From Bryobacteraceae bacterium CoA2 C42 (lineage in GTDB: Bacteria; Acidobacteriota; Terriglobia; Bryobacterales; Bryobacteraceae), in NCBI GenBank assembly GCA_019931245.1, contig JAINDL010000090.1:1-48809 (forward strand): a stretch of DNA of 48,809 bases, in the 5' to 3' direction. How positions within the stretch are numbered: position 1 is the first letter of the stretch; every line of letters begins with the position of its first letter. The translations under genes were made by a program, and so were the position numbers. This document shows positions 1-8,108 of the stretch, piece after piece. The notes under the pieces are model-generated. The model made no database searches. It was not told where the DNA came from and worked only from the letters and a program-made list of their open reading frames with translations.

Positions 1-1
1 C

Positions 2-3000
2 GTCATCATGGTGGAAAAATCCGGCTTCAAAAAGCTGACCCGCCAGAACATCGAAATCCGCATCGCCCAGCGCGTTGACCTCGACCTCAAGCTCGAAGTC
101 GGCGACGTCCAGCAGTCCGTAACCGTGAGCGATCAGGCTCCACTGCTCGAAACCTCCTCGTCCGAACGCGGCAACGCCGTCTCCACCAAGATGATGGATA
201 ACCTGCCGCTCTTTACCGGCGGTATCCGCAACCCCCGCGCCTTCGTTAACTACATGCCGGGTGTCACCAACAACGGCGAACAGTCGGTCTCCGGCTCCGG
301 CGGCCGCGCTCAGGAAGTCCTCATCGATGGCGCCAGCGCCTTGAACGTCGAGTCGAGCGCCGTCTTCAACTTCCCCTCCGCGGAAATGTTCAGCGAATTC
401 AAGATGCTCAGCTCCAACTACTCGGCCGAGTACGGCCGTGTTGGTGGCGGCATTGAAATCTACGTCGCCAAGAGCGGCACCTCCTGGTTCCATGGCGCGG
501 CCTTCCACAACATGCGCCGCGACATCTGGAATGCCAACGCCTGGGCCCGCAACGCCAACCCGAATCCCGCCGCCAACTTCCGCCCCAAAGAGCGGTTCAA
601 TGAAACCGGCGGCTCCATCGGCGGCCCCGTTTACATTCCCAAGGTGTACGACGGCCGCAATAAGACCTTCTGGTACTTCACCAAGACCAAAGATCTCCGC
701 CCCGCTACCATCAGCTTCCCCGTCTCCACCCTGCCCACCCCGCTCATGAAGCAGGGTAACTTCAGCCAGGCCGGCGTGCCGATCGTCTACGACCCGGCCA
801 CCACCGCCGGCAATGTGCGCCAGCCCTTCCCCGGGAACATCGTCCCGGCGGCGCGCTTCAGCCGCGTGGCCCGCAACCTCATCCCGCTGATTCCTGACGC
901 CAACCGGCCCACCTTGGCCAACAACTACGACTTCGTCAACGAGAGCCCGTTTGAACGCGACATCTGGAGCTTCAAGGCCGATCACGCCTTTACCCCCACC
1001 AACCGCGTCAGCTACTTCTTCTCGAACGAAGTCCAGGCGCAGACCGACCTCGCTACCTTCCCCGGCGCCCTCGGTCAGGGGCTCAACAACAACCAGAAGC
1101 CCTACAACCACCGCATCAATCACGACTACAGCATCAAGCCCAACCTGAGTATGCACACCACGTACTCCTTTTCGATCACGCGGCAGACCTGGAACAACCC
1201 CTTCCAGGCTGGTTTCGGTTCGAAGCTGGGCTTCAATCTTACCGGCGACTCTGACGCCACCCCCCGCATCCAGTTCAACGGTGCCGCCGGCCTCACTCCT
1301 TATGGTGTCCAGGACGGTAAGGTAGCCAACGGGGCCCAGTTCAACCGCCAGTGGTGGTTCAGCCAGGGCTTCACCTGGCTCCGCGGCAAGCACGAATACA
1401 AGTTCGGCTACAACTGGCGGCGCTTCACCACCCGTGGCGAAGACCTCGCCGGCACCAACGGTCGTTACGTCTTCAACCGCGCGCAGACCGCTCTGCCCAC
1501 GGCGCTTACCTCCTCCGGCCACGAGTTTGCCAGCCTCCTGTTGGGCGCCGCCGACGTGGCCTCCAATGTCGTTCCCCCGGTCCTGTTCGATACGGTCAAC
1601 TACTACGACACCGCCGTCTTCTTCCAGGACAACTGGCGCGTCTCCTCGAAGCTCACCCTCAACCTCGGTCTCCGCTATGAAGTCCCGATCGGGTGGCACA
1701 TTCCGGATGGCAATGGCTACTCGCACGTCGACATCAACGTCCCGAACCCCGGCGCGGGCGGCCGTCCCGGCGCTCTCGTCTTCTCCGGTACCGGCCCCGG
1801 TCGCACCGGCGTGAAGCGCTTCTACCCGAACGACTACTCCAACATCGGCCCCCGTATCGGCTTCGCCTACCAACTCACCCCCAAAACCGTCCTCCGCGGT
1901 GGCTACGCCATCTTCTACCAGGGCATGTCGAGCGGCGGTTGCGGCTGCCGCGCGGGCTTTGCCGGCACCAACGACCTGCAGAGCGATGGTCTGAACCAGG
2001 TCCTCAACTGGGACAACGGCATTCCGGTCCAGGCCGGCTACCGCCCGCCCCCGATCATCGATCCCACCATCGTCAACTTCCAGAGCGTGCAGTACCAGGG
2101 TCCCACCGCCGGTCAGGCCGCTCGTATCTACAACTGGAGCTTCAGCGTCCAGCACGAGATTAAAAACTGGCTGTTCGATGTCGCCTACCAGGGCAACCGC
2201 GGCACCCGTTTGAACTCCACGGTCGACCTGAACCAGCTCCCCACCAGCCTGCTCAGCCGCGGCAGCCTGCTCCAGCAGCCCCTCAGCAGCCCCGCTGCTC
2301 AGGCCGCTGGTTTCCGCGAACCCTTCCCGGGTTTTGGCCTCAACCGCAGCGTGGCGCAGAGCCTCCGGCCCTACCCGCAGTACCTCACCGTCGCCAGCCT
2401 CTTTGCCGGCTATGGTCTCAGCTGGTATGACGCCCTGCAGCTGAAGGTCGAGCGCCGCTACGGCGACATGCAGATCAACGCCAACTACACCTGGTCCAAG
2501 AGCCTCGGTAACGGCCACTTCCGCCAGGTGTTCAGCCAGCTCGGTGGCCAGGGCTCGCCCCAGGACTACTACAACCTGCCCGATGCCAAGAGCTTCATGC
2601 CCTTTGACATCCCCCACGTGTTGAACATTCTGGCTACCTACGATCTGCCGTTCGGTAAGGGCAAGAAGTACCTCGGCTCTGCCAACCGGCTCGTCAACCT
2701 CGCCACCGGTGGCTGGACCATCGCGGGTACGGCGGTTTACCGCAAGGGTACCCTGATCCAGGCCGCCACCCCCGGTAACCCCCTCGGCAACGGCGTGCTG
2801 TTTGCGCCGCTCACCAAGGCCAACCGCTCCGGCGCCCCGATCCGTACGGGCATCGACCGCACCACGCTCGATCCCAACAACCCCAACACCCGGTTCTTCA
2901 ACCCGGCTGCCTACACGGCCGCTCCTCTCTTCACGCTCGGCACCGCGGCGTTCTACGATAATGCGTTCCGTCAACCGGCCGTCTTTACCGAGAACTTCGC

Positions 3001-3199
3001 CATCGTCAAGCGCATGGCCCTGTTCGAGACCGAGAAGAACCCCGTCGTCCTCATCTATCGGGCGGATGGCTTCAACATCTTCAACCGCACCAACTTCGGC
3101 GGTGTGAACGGCACAATTGGCAACGCCAACTTCGGCCGGCCCACCGGTCCGCAGAACGGCGCCCGCCTCATCACCATGGGCCTGCGTTTAGAGTTCTAA
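2..3199 (+). CDS. Oar-like TonB-dependent receptor, 5' end outside the window
   Basis: Large outer-membrane beta-barrel receptor of the Oar-like type, expected to import a ligand with energy from TonB; the ligand cannot be told. The frame is open to the left edge, and the first visible residues (VIMVEKSGFKK) match the end of a carboxypeptidase-regulatory beta-sandwich, so the signal peptide and most of that domain lie upstream. The ATG at 8 is internal. A plug-like region follows (about residues 40-160, with LIDGASALN), then a long barrel ending in the beta-signal-like LRLEF. About 1065 residues are visible, and complete family members run to 1100-1250. The gene has C-ending codon use and is followed directly by a strong terminator. 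Family call is firm; substrate unknown. Confidence 0.9.
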   Translation, partial: VIMVEKSGFKKLTRQNIEIRIAQRVDLDLKLEVGDVQQSVTVSDQAPLLETSSSERGNAVSTKMMDNLPLFTGGIRNPRAFVNYMPGVTNNGEQSVSGSGGRAQEVLIDGASALNVESSAVFNFPSAEMFSEFKMLSSNYSAEYGRVGGGIEIYVAKSGTSWFHGAAFHNMRRDIWNANAWARNANPNPAANFRPKERFNETGGSIGGPVYIPKVYDGRNKTFWYFTKTKDLRPATISFPVSTLPTPLMKQGNFSQAGVPIVYDPATTAGNVRQPFPGNIVPAARFSRVARNLIPLIPDANRPTLANNYDFVNESPFERDIWSFKADHAFTPTNRVSYFFSNEVQAQTDLATFPGALGQGLNNNQKPYNHRINHDYSIKPNLSMHTTYSFSITRQTWNNPFQAGFGSKLGFNLTGDSDATPRIQFNGAAGLTPYGVQDGKVANGAQFNRQWWFSQGFTWLRGKHEYKFGYNWRRFTTRGEDLAGTNGRYVFNRAQTALPTALTSSGHEFASLLLGAADVASNVVPPVLFDTVNYYDTAVFFQDNWRVSSKLTLNLGLRYEVPIGWHIPDGNGYSHVDINVPNPGAGGRPGALVFSGTGPGRTGVKRFYPNDYSNIGPRIGFAYQLTPKTVLRGGYAIFYQGMSSGGCGCRAGFAGTNDLQSDGLNQVLNWDNGIPVQAGYRPPPIIDPTIVNFQSVQYQGPTAGQAARIYNWSFSVQHEIKNWLFDVAYQGNRGTRLNSTVDLNQLPTSLLSRGSLLQQPLSSPAAQAAGFREPFPGFGLNRSVAQSLRPYPQYLTVASLFAGYGLSWYDALQLKVERRYGDMQINANYTWSKSLGNGHFRQVFSQLGGQGSPQDYYNLPDAKSFMPFDIPHVLNILATYDLPFGKGKKYLGSANRLVNLATGGWTIAGTAVYRKGTLIQAATPGNPLGNGVLFAPLTKANRSGAPIRTGIDRTTLDPNNPNTRFFNPAAYTAAPLFTLGTAAFYDNAFRQPAVFTENFAIVKRMALFETEKNPVVLIYRADGFNIFNRTNFGGVNGTIGNANFGRPTGPQNGARLITMGLRLEF

Positions 3200-3223
3200 A
3201 CGCTCGCTCGCAAACCCAACCGC

Positions 3224-3259
3224 GCCGGGCCTCTCCACCAGAGAGGCCCGGCTCTTTTT
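3224..3259 (+). terminator. Rho-independent terminator after the TonB receptor
   Basis: A perfect 12-bp stem (gccgggcctctc paired with gagaggcccggc) with a 5-base loop (cacca) is followed by tctttttа-type U-rich sequence (TC then five T). It begins 24 bases after the receptor stop codon. This is the clearest terminator in the window. Confidence 0.93.
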
Positions 3260-3332
3260 ATCTCCCGCGGAACGGCGGCCAGCGGCACCCTCCCCTCCGT
3301 CCCGATACTATATACTCATTCCCCGCCGCCCT

Positions 3333-5113
3333 ATGATCACCCGCCTACCCCTCGCCCTCCTCCTCCTGCTCACCCTCGCCCCCGCTCAGAACCCGGCGCC
3401 GCCCCCCCCGGTCGTCCTCACCCCCGCCCAGTAGCAACAGCTCACCGCAACCTCCCAACAGATCGCCTCCCTCCTCACCCCACTCCGCGCCAAAAATACC
3501 GACCCCGCCCTCCTCGCCGAGGTCGCCATCTTCCACAAAGCCGGCGCCACGCTCGAAGAGCATCCCGAAGAGTTCTTCCTCCCCGCCGACGTGCCCCGCT
3601 TCCTCAACGTCCTCGCCCAGGGCGTCGAACGCGGCCGCCAACTCCTCGCCGGGCAAGCCCCCTGGACCACCCATAAATCCCGCCGCCTCCACGGCTACCT
3701 CTCCGCCCTCGACGGCTCCGTCCAGCCCTACGCCCTTCGCCTCCCCGCCTCCTACGACCCCGCCAAACCCGCCCGCCTCTACGTCTGGCTCCACGGCCGC
3801 CACCGCGCCCGGAAAGTCACCCCCTCCCCCTCCAACCCCGCCGACGATGGCCAAATCCAACTCGACGTCTACGGCCGCTGGAACGGCATCGCCTACCACT
3901 GGGCCGGCGAAGTCGATGTCTTTGAAGCCATCGCCGCCGTCCAGTCCCGCTATAAAATCGATCCCAACCGCATCCTCCTCCGCGGCTTCTCGATGGGAGG
4001 CTGCGGCGCCTGGCACATCGCCCTCCAACACCCCGGCGCCTTCGCCGCCGCCGCAATCGGCGCCGGCACCTGGCCCTCCCGCTCCCAACTCCCCGGCTTC
4101 CCGCCCTACCTGGCCGGCCCCCTCCGCATCTACGAAAAGATCCTCGACTGGTCCCTCAACGCCTTCAACCTCCCCATCGCCGGCCACGGCCGCGAAAACG
4201 AAAGCGGCACTAGCTCCATCCCCCCGCCCCCCGCCCCCCGCCGGCACCAAAACCCGCGGACAGCTCGAAAGCTCCCTCCGCGTCCCCGGCACCCCCGCCC
4301 GCTTCCTCATCTCCAAGAACACCGGCCACAGTACCAGCCCCGAGGTCCGCGCCCAACTCGATGCCTTCCTCAAAGAACACGGCGACCGCGGCCGCCTCTC
4401 GCCCAACCACATCCGCTTCGTCACCTTCACCACCCGCTACCCCCGCTCCCACTGGCTCACCATCGACCATCTCCAGCAGCATTACGAACGTGCCGAAGTC
4501 GAAGCCCGCCGCCGCTACACTTTGACCACCCGCAACGTCACCCGTCTCACCCTCTCAGAAACCGCCGCCGCCCGCCAGATCACTATCGACGGCCAGGAGC
4601 TCAAGGTCAAACCCGCCCCCCGCCTCACCCTCGCCCGCACCGGCAATCGCTGGGCCCTCGCCCATCCCGTCCCGGGCCTCCAAAAAACCCACGCCCTCCG
4701 CCTCCTCGCCCGCTTCGACCGCCTCTACGCCAAGGGTCTCCGTGCCCACCCCCGCATCAAGAACGATAACGAGGTTACTACAACCTCATCCCCTTCGGCG
4801 ACCCCGGCAGCAACCGCTGGATCGCCCGTCTCCAGGGCAAGACGCCCCTCCGCTGGACCCGCGACTGCGTCGGCTTTGGCGGCCAGTCTTTCCCTGCCGC
4901 CAGCCACCTCCCCGCGCTCATCTCCCCAACCCCCTCGCCCCCCGCCACTACGTCGTCCTCAACAGCGGCATGACCATCGAGGATCGCGAGTTTACTTACA
5001 AGTACGGTATGCCCCGCCTCGGCGACTTCGCCGTGCTCGCCGTCAAGCCCGGCGCCGAATGGCCCGGCATCGCCACCGCCGGCCTGTTCAACGAACGCTG
5101 GCAGTTACCCTGA
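3333..5113 (+). pseudogene. Decayed secreted alpha/beta hydrolase (prolyl-oligopeptidase-like)
   Basis: Remains of an exported alpha/beta hydrolase. The reading starts at ATG 3333 with a signal peptide (MITRLPLALLLLLTLAPAQ) and meets an in-frame TAG at 3432-3434, where CAG CAA CAG codons surround it. It continues in the same frame through the nucleophile elbow GFSMGG (near 3990) and the preceding GEVDVFEAI block. It then shifts frame in a C-rich tract near 4217-4241, again near 4771-4776 (before YYNLIPFGDPGSNRW), and again near 4920-4945 (before HYVVLNSGMTIEDREF), ending at TGA 5113. Joined across these breaks, the pieces give one continuous family-like protein of about 590 residues. One nonsense codon plus three frameshifts argue for a real pseudogene; the C-rich tracts leave some chance of sequencing indels. 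The long G- and P-rich open frames overlapping it are composition shadows. Confidence 0.85.
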
Positions 5114-5166
5114 CCCCGCACACCACCACCGTACTCCGCTCCGCCAACACTACCCCATCCCGCTCA

Positions 5167-5877
5167 TCAACCCCTCCCCGCTACCAGCCACACCTCCCAC
5201 CCCAACGGCATCGCCATCACCAGCCCTCCCGCCGCAAAACAGTAATCCCCCAACCCCCACCGCCGCCCCTCTCCCCCCGGTAGCCGCCCCGCAAACCCCC
5301 GCGCTATCATCGCCGACGCCACTCGCTCGCTCCGGTCCCAACTCCGCACCAACAAAACCCCCAGCCGCGGACCCCAATCCCCCCACCCTGCCCCGCGCCC
5401 CCCGCGGCTCACCCGCGCCCGGTCCATCCGCCCCCACTCCTCCTCGAGCAGCTGCCCGTACCTGTAAGTAAACGAGGCCGTCGCCACCAGCACTGCCGGC
5501 GCCCTCAGCCGCTCCAGCCCCGCCACCAACTCCGGCACCGGCGTCGCCGCCGCCAGCATCCCCAGCAGCAAAACCGACCCGTACGCCTTACCCAGCACCA
5601 CCAGCGCCGGTGCATAATCCGGCGCCCGCTCAAAAGCCAGCAACGCCGCCATCATCGCCGCAAACGGCGTCACCAGCGCACACCGCAGCAGCACCCACCG
5701 CAGCGGCAGACCCCCCGCCGCCACCCACGCCCCCGCCAGCGCCAACTGCACCCCCACCACCACGACCCCCTGTCCCGCCGCCACCGCCACCGCCGCGCCC
5801 ATCAATCCCACAATCTTCGCCCGGCTCTCCACCCCCGTCCAACGGCACCCCGCCACCACCGCAATCGGCGCGTTCAT
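5167..5877 (-). CDS. nikQ: ECF nickel/cobalt transporter T component (CbiQ/NikQ)
   Basis: Membrane-coupling (T) subunit of an energy-coupling-factor transporter, which links the ATPase to the metal-binding S component in the inner membrane. The 236 residues contain several hydrophobic segments and end with the family's coupling region, including SRGGRGAGWGDWGPRLGVLL and, about 20 residues on, ERVASAMIARGF. This second stretch is the typical Ala-Arg-Gly motif that contacts the ATPase. ATG 5877 is chosen because it overlaps the nikL stop as ATGA; the frame is open further upstream only inside nikL. It is the last gene of nikR-nikK-nikM-nikL-nikQ. The expected ATPase gene (nikO/cbiO) does not follow: only 53 bases separate it from the convergent pseudogene. 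Confidence 0.88.
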   Translation of the reverse strand: MNAPIAVVAGCRWTGVESRAKIVGLMGAAVAVAAGQGVVVVGVQLALAGAWVAAGGLPLRWVLLRCALVTPFAAMMAALLAFERAPDYAPALVVLGKAYGSVLLLGMLAAATPVPELVAGLERLRAPAVLVATASFTYRYGQLLEEEWGRMDRARVSRGGRGAGWGDWGPRLGVLLVRSWDRSERVASAMIARGFAGRLPGGEGRRWGLGDYCFAAGGLVMAMPLGWEVWLVAGRG

Positions 5878-6299
5878 AGTCGCTCCCGCACCCGCCACCA
5901 CAGCCACATCCCCGTCAATCCCAGCAGCACCGCCCCCCCGGTCAACGCCTTCTGCCACGGCGGCTGCCCCCCCGCCGCCGGCTCCCCGCCGCCCGCCCCG
6001 GTCCACTCCACGGTCGCCGTCTGCCGGTGCCCCATCTCATCGTCCACCACCACCCGCCACGTCCCCGGCCCGTCCGGCAGAAACGCAAACCGCCCCCGCG
6101 CGTCCGTCCGCCCCGTCTGAAACTCACTCTCGGCCCTGCCCGGCGAAAAAATCGAAACCTGGCAGAACACCGCCGGCTCGCTACCACCGTACACCGCCGT
6201 CACCAGCACCGCCTCCCCCGCCACCCGCGTTGCCACCCCCAAATCGTGCCCGAACAGCGCACCCGCCGTCCACAGCACCGCCAACATCGCCCCTCTCAA
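5874..6299 (-). CDS. nikL: NikL-like accessory protein of ECF nickel transporter
   Basis: A 141-residue exported protein with an N-terminal hydrophobic segment, a transthyretin/carboxypeptidase-regulatory-like beta domain (TDARGRFAFLPDGPGTWRVVV around residues 65-85) and a C-terminal membrane helix (ALTGGAVLLGLTGMWLWW) followed by arginines. This layout and its place between nikM and nikQ match NikL, which replaces NikN in NikKMLQO-type nickel transporters. The start taken is TTG 6299, overlapping the nikM stop (TTGA) and preceded by GGAGG at about 4 bases. ATG 6287 is the alternative. The fold is visible; the NikL role is inferred from gene order. Confidence 0.75.
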   Translation of the reverse strand: MRGAMLAVLWTAGALFGHDLGVATRVAGEAVLVTAVYGGSEPAVFCQVSIFSPGRAESEFQTGRTDARGRFAFLPDGPGTWRVVVDDEMGHRQTATVEWTGAGGGEPAAGGQPPWQKALTGGAVLLGLTGMWLWWRVRERL

Positions 6300-6877
6300 C
6301 GGCCCTCCAACAGCGCCGGCTTGGCCTGCCGCACAAACGTCACCGCCGTCGCCGTCAGCGCCCCTTCAATCACCGCCACGGCCAGATACACCGCCGCAAT
6401 CGCCGCAAACCCCTTCCCGTAGCCGGCGGCCTGGAACTCCGCCACCAGGAGCAGCGCCGGCAGATACGTACCGGCAAAACCCGCCAACCCGCCCCGCACC
6501 ACCTCCGGCAGCCCCGGCGCTCGCCATAACACGATCGCCGCCAGCGCCCCCAGCCCCATGTTCAAAGCGTTCACCCCCAGCGCGAGCAACCCGCCGTGCT
6601 GAAACAGCAGCGCCTGAAACAGCAGCGTCGTGTAAATCACCGGAAACGCCCGCCCCCCCAGCAGAACCCCCGTAAATCCCATCAACCCCAGATGCACCGA
6701 GGTCCCCAGCAGCGGAAAGTGCAGCATCGACACCACAAACCCCGCCGCCGACATCATGCCCATTCGCGCCACCTCGGCCGGCTCCACCCGCCGCCCCAGC
6801 AGCGCCACCCCGCCCAGCGCCAGCGCGTGGCCGGCCACGCACCAGGCGGGAGGCAGAATTCCATCGGCAATATGCAT
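6296..6877 (-). CDS. nikM: ECF nickel/cobalt transporter S component (CbiM/NikM)
   Basis: Metal-binding membrane subunit of the nickel/cobalt ECF transporter. It starts with the diagnostic MHIADG: in this family the N-terminal Met-His region supplies metal ligands, with His2 essential. The 193 residues include the conserved HFPLLGTSVHLGLMG block (about residues 53-67), which carries further histidines, and about six or seven hydrophobic segments. The length is typical of NikM/CbiM without a fused N domain. It starts 4 bases after nikK and overlaps nikL by 4 bases. Nickel rather than cobalt is inferred from the adjacent nikR and nikK. Confidence 0.92.
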   Translation of the reverse strand: MHIADGILPPAWCVAGHALALGGVALLGRRVEPAEVARMGMMSAAGFVVSMLHFPLLGTSVHLGLMGFTGVLLGGRAFPVIYTTLLFQALLFQHGGLLALGVNALNMGLGALAAIVLWRAPGLPEVVRGGLAGFAGTYLPALLLVAEFQAAGYGKGFAAIAAVYLAVAVIEGALTATAVTFVRQAKPALLEGR

Positions 6878-6881
6878 CGGC

Positions 6882-7604
6882 TTACCAGTTCAAATAAAGC
6901 GCCGTCTGATAGTTGTCCGTGTCGTAACCCGCGCCCTTGGCCGCCGCCACGGACTGCTCGGCCAGAATCACCAGCGGCCCCTTCGCCCCCGCCGGCACGC
7001 TGTAGCTGATCCTGCCGTCCGCCCCCGTCTTCCCCACCGTCACCTCTCTCTTGCCCGCCCACGAAACCGTCACCTCGCCCCCCGCGCACGGCTTTCCGCT
7101 CAACAGCAGCGTCACCGTCACCCCCTTCTCCGTCCGCTCCGGGATCAACTCATACACCACCCCCACCCCCTTCGGCGCCATCTTCGCCCCGCCCGTCAAC
7201 GCGTACGCCACCCCCGTCCGCATCGACCGGAACGCCTGCGTCGCCGTCGGATTCTTCTCCCGCCCGCCGTCCCGCATCCCCTGCGGCGTCCGGCTCCGGA
7301 TCCCCCGGTCGTGCACAAAAACGAACCGGTGCTGCCCGGCCTCCCGCGGCGTGTAGGAAGCCGTCAACCACGGCCCCTGCTTCACCGGCTGCAGCGCCGT
7401 CCGCGCACCCGCCGGCGACAGCGCGTAACTCGTCAGGCCCGCCGTCAGCGGCGCCGCCTCGCTCACTCCGAACTCGTGGCCAATGCCTAACTGCACCATC
7501 GCCGCCTGCCCCACCGTCAGTCCCGGCTGCGCCGGGGCAATCCAGGCAAAGTGCCCCATGACCGCTCCGGCGGCCAACAGGAAAATCCAAACCGTCTTCA
7601 ACAT
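6882..7604 (-). CDS. nikK: DUF4198 periplasmic protein, NikK-like
   Basis: Exported 240-residue protein with a signal peptide (MLKTVWIFLLAAGAVMG) followed immediately by HFAWIAPAQPGL, the His-containing mature N-terminus typical of DUF4198. A second beta domain near the C-terminus (GKTGADGRISYSVPAG) also fits the family. In NikKMLQO systems NikK is thought to help present nickel to the membrane complex. ATG 7604 follows an AGGAG only 2 bases away; a GTG at 7622, 2 bases after the nikR stop, is possible and adds six residues. Position directly between nikR and nikM supports the role, which is otherwise inferred. Confidence 0.8.
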   Translation of the reverse strand: MLKTVWIFLLAAGAVMGHFAWIAPAQPGLTVGQAAMVQLGIGHEFGVSEAAPLTAGLTSYALSPAGARTALQPVKQGPWLTASYTPREAGQHRFVFVHDRGIRSRTPQGMRDGGREKNPTATQAFRSMRTGVAYALTGGAKMAPKGVGVVYELIPERTEKGVTVTLLLSGKPCAGGEVTVSWAGKREVTVGKTGADGRISYSVPAGAKGPLVILAEQSVAAAKGAGYDTDNYQTALYLNW

Positions 7605-7624
7605 AACTCCTGATCGTAGCACGC

Positions 7625-8053
7625 CTAGTGTTTTCGTATGCGTCCCGCGTCCGCCGTCGTAATCGCCAGTTGGCCGTGTTGGATGCCCTTCAGTGCAATC
7701 AGCCGGTCGGCCAGTTGCCGCACCGCCTCGGATCGTCCCCGCAGAATCAGCACCTCCAGGCAGTTATGGTGGTCCAGATGCACATGTAGCGTCGACACCA
7801 CCACCCCGTGAAAATCATGCTGCAGCGCCGTGATCTTCCCGGCCAGGTTCCGGTGGTGATGGTCATAAACCAGCGTCAGGCTGCCCACCACCTCCTGCTC
7901 CGGCGCCGCCGTCTCCTCCCGCACCAGCCGGTCTCGAATCAGATCGCGAAACGCCTCCGACCGGTTCTGATACCCCTTGGCGGCGATATGCTCGTCGAAC
8001 GCTTCGAGCAGGTCCCCGTCAATCGCCACCCCAATCCTCGCCAGCTGACTCAT
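7625..8053 (-). CDS. nikR: Nickel-responsive transcriptional regulator NikR
   Basis: Ribbon-helix-helix DNA-binding protein (residues about 1-45, starting MSQLARIGVAIDGDLLEAFD) with a C-terminal ACT-like nickel-binding domain. The high-affinity nickel ligands are all present: H79, H90, H92 and C98, in HDFHG and STLHVHLDHHNCLEV. Their spacing (11, 2, 6) is the same as in Escherichia coli NikR (H76, H87, H89, C95). ATG 8053 gives 142 residues, the usual family size. The first gene of the nickel operon, it presumably represses that operon when nickel is plentiful. The leader up to the divergent gene is only 55 bases, and no clear NikR palindrome was found there. Confidence 0.95.
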   Translation of the reverse strand: MSQLARIGVAIDGDLLEAFDEHIAAKGYQNRSEAFRDLIRDRLVREETAAPEQEVVGSLTLVYDHHHRNLAGKITALQHDFHGVVVSTLHVHLDHHNCLEVLILRGRSEAVRQLADRLIALKGIQHGQLAITTADAGRIRKH

Positions 8054-8108
8054 GCGTACTATTCTGCCATCCCGCAACCGCCCGGCGGGGTGAGAGAATG
8101 GCGATACG

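Noticed and set aside
3432-3434. In-frame TAG read as pyrrolysine or a recoded codon
   Set aside because: The gene also has three frameshifts, and the TAG lies between Gln codons just after the signal peptide, not at an active site.
3345-4433. A 362-residue minus-strand frame over the hydrolase pseudogene
   Set aside because: Gly/Ala/Val/Glu-rich low-complexity translation with no domain; the plus strand shows a clear, though broken, hydrolase.
8054-8108. A NikR operator upstream of nikR
   Set aside because: No GTATGA-like inverted repeat with the spacing known for NikR was found in these 55 bases; the regulator may use another site.
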